From an uncultured Bacillota bacterium (GTDB lineage: Bacteria; Bacillota_I; Bacilli_A; Izemoplasmatales; UBA1188), in NCBI GenBank assembly GCA_937907585.1, contig CALCVH010000143.1:1-28941 (forward strand): a stretch of DNA of 28,941 bases, given 5' to 3'. The position numbers were made by a program, and so were the translations under genes. Below are positions 17,176-24,869 of this stretch, piece after piece (position 1 is the stretch's first letter; the number at the start of each line of letters is the position of its first letter). The notes beneath the pieces are model-generated. The model saw nothing but the letters and a program-made list of their open reading frames with translations, was not told the DNA's origin and did no database searches.

Positions 17176-17895
17176 ATGAAATCAATAGTCAAAAGAATTA
17201 GATTTTTAATCCTTTTGATATTATCGATGCTTATTCTCGCTCTTTCTAGCTGTTATGACCTTGGGTCTTATGGCGAAGAAGGAAATGAAGAAGAATATTA
17301 CGAAGCTTTTGGTGATGTCAAAGGGATTTATCCCCATGGCATCAAAGAATATGACATTGAGGATTCACTTTATAATCCTTATACTGTTGAAAATCTTGAT
17401 TGGGAAGATGAAGATGATGCGGTTGAAACACATCCATATCTATATATCGTCATCCCAATCGAGAAAGATCTTACTATCGATTCGTTAGCTCTCTATATGA
17501 AATCACCTAGTGATGTTTTTGCTAAACTAAGTGTATTTTACTTTTCGACTGAGAGTCTTTTACCAGAAAAAATAAGTTTCTTTGATTCACCTGATACTGA
17601 AAAAGTAAAAGAAACAGATGAACACGGAAATGAAGTTGAAGTAGAAAAAGAAATAGAGTACGACGACCCAAAAATATCCGATGCGTTAGCGAATGTGGGT
17701 GTTAGTCTAAAAGAAAACGAGTGGAATAGTTTCTTAATTGAAGAGTTCAACCAAACTGGATACAATGACGGCTGTATTCACGCAGTTGAAGACAGTTATA
17801 TCTATATAAGAGTAGAGAATAATTATGGTAAGAACAAAAAAACTATGACTAGTTTCGAATTTACTATGATAGATCTTTTAATAAGGGCTATCTAG
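17176..17895 (+). CDS. Small lipoprotein of the T4SS operon
   Basis: Residues 1-26 are a lipoprotein signal: basic start (KSIVKRIRF), hydrophobic core, lipobox LSSC with Cys26. The mature 213 residues are very acidic near the N-terminus (EEGNEEEYYEAFGD) and then beta-rich, with alternating hydrophobic strands that could form a jelly-roll or carbohydrate-binding-like sandwich. I do not recognise a named family. It starts 10 nt after the pilin stop without a visible ribosome binding site, so translation probably depends on termination of the pilin. Its place between pilin and VirB6 suggests an outer-face accessory of the channel, as lipoproteins are in mycoplasma ICE modules. Function is inferred from context. 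Confidence 0.65.
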   Translation: MKSIVKRIRFLILLILSMLILALSSCYDLGSYGEEGNEEEYYEAFGDVKGIYPHGIKEYDIEDSLYNPYTVENLDWEDEDDAVETHPYLYIVIPIEKDLTIDSLALYMKSPSDVFAKLSVFYFSTESLLPEKISFFDSPDTEKVKETDEHGNEVEVEKEIEYDDPKISDALANVGVSLKENEWNSFLIEEFNQTGYNDGCIHAVEDSYIYIRVENNYGKNKKTMTSFEFTMIDLLIRAI

Positions 17896-17909
17896 GAAAG
17901 AGGTAATAT

Positions 17910-19307
17910 ATGTTTGATTGGTTTTGGAATTTTTTGTACGGAATATCAAAATCCATTTATAGCTTAATTGATGGCTTGATGTCGTGCGCAAACATGCTTG
18001 TTGGTATAGAACCAATAAAATATGAAGGAACGGAAACAGATTTTATTTCCTATCTATTCCATAATAAAAATATAACATACGGTTTTATAGCTGCCGCACT
18101 CATTGGCGTTATACTTGTCTTTATCTTTGCGATTTTCGCAATCCTTAGAGCGATCGCATCTGAAAAAGCCGCTATGACACCAGCGCAGGTCGCTGTTAAG
18201 GTAGTTAAAACACTGCTTATGTTCCTATTTATTCCAGCAGTACTATTTGTATTTATACTTTTATCTAATACTTTCATGCAGGCGTTATATAGCGCTACAC
18301 TTGGTGGAAGTGGCGGATCAATGGGAAGGTTTTTAGCGGGTGCTTTTGGACAAAGCGCAGTTAAAACAGGAGTAGACCCAGACTTCTATTTACTTAAAGA
18401 ATTTGATTATACTGATACAGATAATGTAAGAAATTATTTAGATCTTTCAGATTATGACTTTTTCTTCAGTTGGCTAGGTGGTATTTGTATATTAGTAAGT
18501 ATAGCTCAATGTATGTTGGTTTTCGTTGACCGTGCGATTTCTATGGTTATTCTATATATATTCGCGCCAATTTCACTCTCAACATCAGTCATCGATGATG
18601 GAGCGCACTTTAAGTTATGGCGAGATCAATTCCTTATTAAATTCCTTACTGGATATGGGTGTATACTTGCGCTCAACATATATGCGATTTTAATAGCGGC
18701 GGTAACTAGTAGTAGTTTAACGTTCTTTGAAAATACTTTCTTGAACAACTTAATGAAGATAGCGTTCATTTTAGGTGGAGCAGTATCAATGAATAGAGCG
18801 ATGGCTTTAATTGGTAACCTCATCCAAGCTGGTGCTGGATCTAATGAAATGAGAGATAACGCAATTGCGACATCTCAATTCAAGGGTGCACTTGGATCTG
18901 CAGTACATGCATTCGGCGCTCCATTTAGAGGTATTAAATCTGCGGTTAACTTCGCAAGTGACGCTAAACAATATGGTATTGGGTCTACAATCGCAAATAG
19001 AATGGGCTTCAAGACAGCTAGAGATTATGGCGGACGAAGTGAAATTCAAAAAGCAGATGATAAAGAAAGATTCGGTAACAGAAATAATACCAATAACAAT
19101 GGTGGTAATGGCGGAAAAGGCGGCGGCGGCTCTAATGTTCAGAACATCATGCAAGGTAAGAAAGATGGCGATGGCGGCGGCAATAACAGCAAGAGCTCTG
19201 AATCTTCAAACGCTAACAACAATAAACCACAAAACTCTATGGTGACCAATGCGATAAACAATAGCTTGAGTAACAATAAGGATAGCGGAAGCAACGCTAA
19301 GAAATAG
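17910..19307 (+). CDS. VirB6/TrbL-like polytopic T4SS channel protein
   Basis: The 465-residue product has five or six hydrophobic segments (about residues 48-77, 92-122, 188-210, 210-232, 244-272 and 280-300). The motif IFAPISLSTSVIDDGAHFKL, then WRDQF, is typical of VirB6/TrbL-like membrane proteins of Gram-positive conjugation systems and of the Mbov_0396-type protein. After residue 310 comes a cytoplasmic-looking amphipathic region, then a Gly/Asn/Ser-rich tail from about 385 to the end. VirB6 proteins form the inner-membrane translocation pore. AAAGAGG lies seven bases before the ATG. The gene is flanked by a lipoprotein and VirB4 with gaps of 14 and 9 nt. Confidence 0.8.
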   Translation: MFDWFWNFLYGISKSIYSLIDGLMSCANMLVGIEPIKYEGTETDFISYLFHNKNITYGFIAAALIGVILVFIFAIFAILRAIASEKAAMTPAQVAVKVVKTLLMFLFIPAVLFVFILLSNTFMQALYSATLGGSGGSMGRFLAGAFGQSAVKTGVDPDFYLLKEFDYTDTDNVRNYLDLSDYDFFFSWLGGICILVSIAQCMLVFVDRAISMVILYIFAPISLSTSVIDDGAHFKLWRDQFLIKFLTGYGCILALNIYAILIAAVTSSSLTFFENTFLNNLMKIAFILGGAVSMNRAMALIGNLIQAGAGSNEMRDNAIATSQFKGALGSAVHAFGAPFRGIKSAVNFASDAKQYGIGSTIANRMGFKTARDYGGRSEIQKADDKERFGNRNNTNNNGGNGGKGGGGSNVQNIMQGKKDGDGGGNNSKSSESSNANNNKPQNSMVTNAINNSLSNNKDSGSNAKK

Positions 19308-19316
19308 GAGGCAAAC

Positions 19317-21971
19317 ATGAGAGTAATTCCAAAGACCGCAAAGGTCAAAGTACAGTTTTTTAAAAATATTTCAATCCCGGATACTATCATAGCTCTTATA
19401 TCTTTAGCGATTATAGTCCTTCTATTTGTATCAAACCTTGGTTTCGCAAGATTCATCCTTATGGTCGTTGTGCTTGGTTTAACTGTGGGATTATATCTTC
19501 CATATGATGGAAGAAGATTCTATTACTATTTAATATATTCAGTAAGATATGTTTTCTCAGTTAAAAAATACTCAAGAGATTTTCCTAAATCTCAAACAAA
19601 TATAGAGTCATTTCTACCTTTCAAGAATATTGCAGATGGGTTTATCGAATATAGCGATTATTACGCAGGTGTTCTTCAAATAGATCCAAGAGAGTTTTCA
19701 CTTCTATCAGGATTCCGTCAAGATCAGATGATTGATGAATATTTTGGAAAGATTATTAGAAGAATCGGTGATAACTCTAGAGCGTCAATCGTTAAAATCG
19801 ATAGAACACTAAGCTTTGAAAGCTATGTAAAAGAAGAAAACGCAAAAAAAGATGCTTTATATAAGTTATTCGAAGAAGGTGAACTTACTAAGATTGAATT
19901 AAACGCTAGAGAAAAAGTAATAGACGATAGAATTAGAGTATATACAAAGATAGATGAAGATGGTTCAGTAACAAAACCATTCTATTATCTAGTATTATAC
20001 GATCCAAATAAAGGCGTTATATCAGATATTCTAAGAAGCGCAGTTGTTACTTTCCAAGAAATTGGAATGACATCACACATTCTAGATACTAAAGAACTAG
20101 GAATATTCCTAAAATATACATATACACATAATTTTAGTGAAAAGGATGTTGATATCATATCTCCTGAAGAATTCATGCAGTGGGTAATACCTCACAATGT
20201 TGAATTCCGTCCCAAAAGAGCTTTAGTTGATGGTGAATCATGTTCAACATTTACTGTAAAGAACTTCCCTGTTACTGTATTAAACGCTTGGGGATATAGA
20301 ATATTTAATATACCTAACACCAAGGTTGTAATGAACCTTGAACCATATGAAAAGAATAAAGCGGTAAGAATGATAGATAGATCTATTCAAGAACTTGCGA
20401 GCCAATCAGAACAAAGTTTCAGAGCGTCATCTCTTATCGATAAACAAACTCATATTGATACTTTAATTGAAGTATTAAAGATGCTTCAAAATGATAATGA
20501 AACTTTGTATAAAGTTACATTACATATAACAGTATATCCAGAAGAGAACACTAAAGAATCTACAAGAAATGCTAGAAAGAATATTAAGAGAATATTCGCA
20601 GAAGAAGGATTTGAAGTTGTTGATAACTTCTTTAGACAAAACGTAGCGTTCATCTCAACTAATCTATCAAGAATGGATGCGATGGTTGATTTTCAAAGAG
20701 CGATTCATTCTAACTCAGTCGCTGCGGTATTCCCATTTGTTCTTTCAAGTTTAATGGAATCCAAAGGATCTCTTATTGGAACTGAAAATAATTACCCAGT
20801 AATTGTCGACTTCTTCAAAAGAAACAATGAAAGAGTTAACTCTAACATGGTAATAATTGGTAAAAGTGGAAGTGGAAAGAGTTATGCGACAAAGACTATC
20901 CTTTCTCATTTATCTGCGGAAAACTGTAAGATTTTCATACTAGACCCAGAAAATGAATATCAGTGGTTAGCACAGAACTTAGGAGGAAGATTAATAGATG
21001 TTGGTACAGCATCAGAAGGAAGAATTAATCCATTCCACGTTATAACTACACTTGATGCGGATGAAGATGGAAGCGAATCAAAAATAAACAACTTTGCGGT
21101 TCACCTTCAATTCCTTGAAGAATTCTTTAGAGTAGCTCTTGATGGTATCAGTTTTGATGCGTTAGAGTACCTAAACAACTTAATAGTAGATCTTTATAAA
21201 GAAAAAGGAATTGACTCTAAAACTAACTTCTCGAGCTTAAAGCCATCTGATTATCCAATATTCGAAGATCTTTACGAATTAATAAACAGAAAACTAAATG
21301 AAGCTAAGATTGAGTACGATATTACTCAACTTAGAATTCTTCATAACTTTATATCTAAGTTCGCTGGCGAAGGAAGAAACGCAAACCTTTGGGATGGTGA
21401 AAGTACACTTTCTGTTAAAGAAAACTTTACAGTATTCAACTTCCAAAGTCTTCTTGCGAATAAGAACGGTGTCATAGCGAACGCTCAGATGTTAATGGTA
21501 TTAAAGTGGCTTGATAACGAAATTATCAAGAATAGAGACTTCAATATCAAACATAACACAAACAGAAAAATTGTTGTATGTATCGATGAAGCACACGTCT
21601 TCATTGATCCGAAATACCCTATTGCGCTTGACTTTATGTACCAACTAGCAAAGCGTATTAGAAAGTACAGCGGCATGCAGATAGTAATTACCCAAAATAT
21701 TAAAGATTTCGTTGGTAGTGAAGACATTATAAGAAAATCGACAGCGATAATCAATGCTTGTCAATATTCATTCATATTTGCTTTAGCTCCTAACGACATG
21801 GATGATTTATGTACACTTTATGATAAGGCTGGTCAAATCAACGAAGTTGAACAAGATCAAATCATCAACAATGAAAGAGGTAATGCCTTTATCATAACAT
21901 CACCTACAAACAGAACTAACATAAAGATTATTGCATCTGAAACAGTTCGTCACCTATTCGGTGAAGATTAG
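19317..21971 (+). CDS. VirB4-type T4SS ATPase with VirB3/PrgI-like N-terminus
   Basis: The first 75 or so residues hold two membrane helices (about 23-40 and 43-60) and a short basic segment, resembling a VirB3/PrgI-like subunit fused to the ATPase. Residues 85-490 are the VirB4 N-domain. The motor has Walker A GKSGSGKS near 515, ILDPENEYQWLAQNLGGR just after, Walker B IVVCIDEAHVFID near 752, and MQIVITQNIKDFVGS in the sensor position, all typical of VirB4/TraE/TrbE. It powers pilus assembly and substrate transfer at the inner membrane. AGGAGG at 19306 overlaps the VirB6 stop, giving tight coupling. Length (884) fits a VirB3-VirB4 fusion. It is the last recognisable T4SS gene before the paralog array. 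Confidence 0.93.
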   Translation: MRVIPKTAKVKVQFFKNISIPDTIIALISLAIIVLLFVSNLGFARFILMVVVLGLTVGLYLPYDGRRFYYYLIYSVRYVFSVKKYSRDFPKSQTNIESFLPFKNIADGFIEYSDYYAGVLQIDPREFSLLSGFRQDQMIDEYFGKIIRRIGDNSRASIVKIDRTLSFESYVKEENAKKDALYKLFEEGELTKIELNAREKVIDDRIRVYTKIDEDGSVTKPFYYLVLYDPNKGVISDILRSAVVTFQEIGMTSHILDTKELGIFLKYTYTHNFSEKDVDIISPEEFMQWVIPHNVEFRPKRALVDGESCSTFTVKNFPVTVLNAWGYRIFNIPNTKVVMNLEPYEKNKAVRMIDRSIQELASQSEQSFRASSLIDKQTHIDTLIEVLKMLQNDNETLYKVTLHITVYPEENTKESTRNARKNIKRIFAEEGFEVVDNFFRQNVAFISTNLSRMDAMVDFQRAIHSNSVAAVFPFVLSSLMESKGSLIGTENNYPVIVDFFKRNNERVNSNMVIIGKSGSGKSYATKTILSHLSAENCKIFILDPENEYQWLAQNLGGRLIDVGTASEGRINPFHVITTLDADEDGSESKINNFAVHLQFLEEFFRVALDGISFDALEYLNNLIVDLYKEKGIDSKTNFSSLKPSDYPIFEDLYELINRKLNEAKIEYDITQLRILHNFISKFAGEGRNANLWDGESTLSVKENFTVFNFQSLLANKNGVIANAQMLMVLKWLDNEIIKNRDFNIKHNTNRKIVVCIDEAHVFIDPKYPIALDFMYQLAKRIRKYSGMQIVITQNIKDFVGSEDIIRKSTAIINACQYSFIFALAPNDMDDLCTLYDKAGQINEVEQDQIINNERGNAFIITSPTNRTNIKIIASETVRHLFGED

Positions 21972-21989
21972 TAAATAATATTAAAATTC

Positions 21990-22050
21990 AGGAGATAAAA
22001 TGGGAAAACTATTAGATTATATTAATAAGCAGTTAAAAATCATTAGAGAT
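21990..22050 (+). repeat. 61-bp direct repeat at the start of paralog 1
   Basis: From AGGAGATAAA through the first 17 codons this stretch matches 24809-24869 at 60 of 61 bases. It includes the ribosome binding site and start codon, so it marks a duplication or conversion boundary rather than only protein conservation. Confidence 0.9.
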
Positions 22051-24627
22051 TTAAATGAACTTGAAAAAACGAATGCCGTTGAAGCAAGATCAATAAAAAA
22101 TTCACTAAAAATATTTGATGCATCTCAAAAATTAGATAATGTTACAGAATTTCTTAACGGGAATGCAGCAAAATATTTTGGAAGCTTTGATAATTATGAA
22201 AACATAATCAAATCAAAATTTACTGACAAGGAATACGATAGTAATGTTTATACATCAAATTTGAAAAATGGTGATAGGATTGTTAGGATTGTACTTTCAG
22301 TAAGGCTTGATTCGCAATACAAGATTAATGAAAAAGCTATTGAAATGGTAGAGGAATTAGAAAAGAATCTTAGCGAGGAACAAATCGATGAAATAGTCGG
22401 TGAGATTGAAAAGATTCCATCTAAGAGAGATCTTCCTGATTCTCATCCTCTTGAACAATATGCTAATAAACTTAAGGATGAATCACTACTAAATCTTCTT
22501 AATGAACAAGAAAAAGAAGAATTCCTAAAAGGTCTTGATTTTGTAACTAAAGAAGTAGTGGTTAGAGACCCTAATAATGAAGGTGCAGAACAAGAATATG
22601 AATACCATAATCGTGGATTACATATTGATGCTAAAAAGCATGTTGAAGAATTCGCAAACAATTTAGGTTTAAACGGAAAAGAATTTGCTGAAGAAAATGT
22701 AAATAAGAATAGTGTTACAGTATCTTTTGAAGGTAGTAAATATGATGCAATGAAGCCTTTGATGGGCAAAAAAATTGATTTTAATGATGACTTTAAGAAA
22801 AAGATAAATGGTTTAATAAAAGTCATTGATGATGAAGGCATCCTTAAATCAACTCAAGCTGGTGAATCTGGCAGTAAAGAATATAGCTTTGCTAATTATT
22901 TCAAAGCATCTAATAAAGTAGTTACTCTCATGACCAAGGATATTTCTAAACTTGATGATGAGGCTAAAAAAGCACATTTACTTCAAATAAAAGAAGCTAA
23001 CAAAGAGTTTGAGAATATATCAAAAAAATATGATAAGGTAATCAACTACATTAAAGATAATTTCAATCTTAGTGAGATGTCACTTCCATCTAATGTTTAT
23101 AGTGGTAGAGAGCCTAATACTGTAAGCGATATAACTAAGAGAAGACAAAGTTTACCTAATAGATGGGACTATGAGAATATGGCTCCTGGAGTTATATTAA
23201 ACGGTGTTGGTCAATTACTTACTACATGCAAGATGTACAATATTAGTGTTGATGATTTTCTTAATGATCCAAGTAAATTCTATTTAGATGAAGTAAACAA
23301 ACTTGTTGAAAAAGCTAACGCAGGCACAATTTTACCTAAGACTGAACCTTTAGGAAAGAGAATCGCAAGAGCCTCTGTAATAAGTGATGATTTATACGCT
23401 GAAGCTAATACATTACCATTTGTAGCTGGTAGAGCGATAGAATTGATCACACAAATATATGATGGTAAAAACAAACTAGATAATGTCATAGTATCTATGG
23501 CTAATCTTTATGAAGGAAACACAAAAGAAACAAATCATAAAGATTTATTTGGAAGATATGAAGTTCAACATTATGAAAATGATATAAAATACGCATTTGC
23601 TTTTGGAGATAAATACGATAACATTTACGAATGCTTCCCTAACTATAAATATCTTGATGGAAGTTCTACCAACAATGATTATTATAAAGAACTAAGAGAA
23701 AGTAAATTAACTTTAGAAGAAGTCTTCCAAAAGGTTAAAGATGCTGTTAATGAATACGGTAAAGAAGAGTTTAAAATGTGGGAAGAATCAGGAGGAGATA
23801 TTCAACGTTTTGCAACAAGCGGAACTGTGCTTCATGCTGGACATCAATATCTATTAGATTATATTAAAGAAAAGAAAATAGATCTTAATGTAGAAAGTAT
23901 ATTAAATAACGAAATTAAAGAATTCCTTATTAGTCCAGAAAAAGCTATGTTTGAAAAGTACGCTGATCCTGAACTCTTAAGCGATAATATGACAACCAAT
24001 TTGCTTTGTAAGACATATAGAGTTGTAAACAACGCTTTAGGAAATGAATGGAAACTAAATCTCGCCAGCAACAAAAAGTTCACTGATGATGCATTTTCAA
24101 AAATCAATGCTGATGAAGGCCCTAACCAAAATAAGAACCTTAAAGATACATTATCTTCAAACAAAGAAAACTTCTTTGAGTGGGCATTTAGAAGAACATC
24201 TAGACAATATAAAGCTGTTGAACAAGCTGTAGCGGACTTCTATGATACAAAATCACCTAAATATGGTGATTTAAGTAAACTTAAAAAAGCTTGTAAGGAT
24301 TATCTAGAATATAAGGGCGTTAAAAGTAAAGATGATGTGCCTAATGTTTCAGGTAAAGGAAAGAAGAGAGCGGATTTCTGCTTAAAGGTTATTGAATCTA
24401 TCGATGAAACTATTAAAACACATCCAAATATCACTAATGATCCAGAATTCGAAGTTTCACAAATAAGAGAACCAATCGATAATAATGGTGACTTTGAAAA
24501 TGCTGTAAATGAAAATGAGCTTGATAAAGAAATGAATCTAGACAAAAATGTAGTAGAAAAAACAAATAATAAATCTATGAACGATTCAATGGTTGAAGAT
24601 GATTCTGTGATAATAGAATTAGATTAA
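22000..24627 (+). CDS. Large soluble protein, candidate T4SS substrate (paralog 1)
   Basis: The 875-residue product is rich in Lys, Glu, Asn and Asp, mostly helical in appearance, with no signal peptide or membrane segment. I recognise no named domain or catalytic motif. It is a close paralog of the gene at 24819: both begin MGKLLDYINKQLKIIRD and share blocks such as ISKLDDEAKKAH, YSGREP, DITKRRQS, KTEPLGKRIA and ITQIYDG. Near the C-terminus (residues 721-805) is a module NKENFFEWAFRRTSRQYKAV... shared with both following genes. Then come REPIDNNGDFENAVNENELD (823-842) and an acidic tail. AGGAGATAAA precedes the ATG, 28 nt after VirB4, so it is probably in the same transcript. Candidate exported effector; scaffold or transfer-accessory roles remain possible. 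Confidence 0.7.
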   Translation: MGKLLDYINKQLKIIRDLNELEKTNAVEARSIKNSLKIFDASQKLDNVTEFLNGNAAKYFGSFDNYENIIKSKFTDKEYDSNVYTSNLKNGDRIVRIVLSVRLDSQYKINEKAIEMVEELEKNLSEEQIDEIVGEIEKIPSKRDLPDSHPLEQYANKLKDESLLNLLNEQEKEEFLKGLDFVTKEVVVRDPNNEGAEQEYEYHNRGLHIDAKKHVEEFANNLGLNGKEFAEENVNKNSVTVSFEGSKYDAMKPLMGKKIDFNDDFKKKINGLIKVIDDEGILKSTQAGESGSKEYSFANYFKASNKVVTLMTKDISKLDDEAKKAHLLQIKEANKEFENISKKYDKVINYIKDNFNLSEMSLPSNVYSGREPNTVSDITKRRQSLPNRWDYENMAPGVILNGVGQLLTTCKMYNISVDDFLNDPSKFYLDEVNKLVEKANAGTILPKTEPLGKRIARASVISDDLYAEANTLPFVAGRAIELITQIYDGKNKLDNVIVSMANLYEGNTKETNHKDLFGRYEVQHYENDIKYAFAFGDKYDNIYECFPNYKYLDGSSTNNDYYKELRESKLTLEEVFQKVKDAVNEYGKEEFKMWEESGGDIQRFATSGTVLHAGHQYLLDYIKEKKIDLNVESILNNEIKEFLISPEKAMFEKYADPELLSDNMTTNLLCKTYRVVNNALGNEWKLNLASNKKFTDDAFSKINADEGPNQNKNLKDTLSSNKENFFEWAFRRTSRQYKAVEQAVADFYDTKSPKYGDLSKLKKACKDYLEYKGVKSKDDVPNVSGKGKKRADFCLKVIESIDETIKTHPNITNDPEFEVSQIREPIDNNGDFENAVNENELDKEMNLDKNVVEKTNNKSMNDSMVEDDSVIIELD
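24160..24414 (+). other. Shared C-terminal module, copy 1
   Basis: Residues 721-805 of paralog 1. Key conserved positions across three genes: NK, FFE, TS, YK, an Ala four or five residues on, a Phe, then L...A..YLEYK, and S..GK.R before the end. It precedes an acidic tail. Proposed recruitment or folding module; not matched to a named family. Confidence 0.7.
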
Positions 24628-24818
24628 TAATTGGATACTGCTATTATATATAGTAACAAGAGAGACAAACATCATTCGAACGACATTAATAACGAGAAAA
24701 TAATCGTTAACAATGATCCGGAAGATTTTATTAGCAACGAATAAAAATACATATAGATTATTGCATTTCATAAATTTAATAGATATTTGTAAGCAATAGT
24801 CTAGATATAGGAGATAAA
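24628..24818 (+). other. Intergenic gap with an in-frame decayed tail
   Basis: After the double stop of paralog 1 (TAATAA, 24625-24630) the same frame stays open to the TAA at 24742-24744. It would encode LDTAIIYSNKRDKHHSNDIN and then INNEKIIVNNDPEDFISNE-like polar sequence, similar in style to the paralog tails. There is no ribosome binding site for the TTG at 24631. The remaining 74 bp are AT-rich, with a weak TTGCAT at 24761 but no convincing promoter, and end in the ribosome binding site of paralog 2. Confidence 0.4.
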
Positions 24819-24869
24819 ATGGGAAAATTATTAGATTATATTAATAAGCAGTTAAAAATCATTAGAGAT
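24809..24869 (+). repeat. 61-bp direct repeat at the start of paralog 2
   Basis: Second copy of the 21990-22050 repeat with one base changed. It spans the ribosome binding site, ATG and the first 17 codons. Confidence 0.9.

Noticed and set aside
18865..19245. A 126-codon plus-strand frame overlapping the VirB6-like tail.
   Set aside because: It is a frame-shifted reading of the Gly/Asn-rich coding sequence, with Met/Ala-rich nonsense composition and no start signal.
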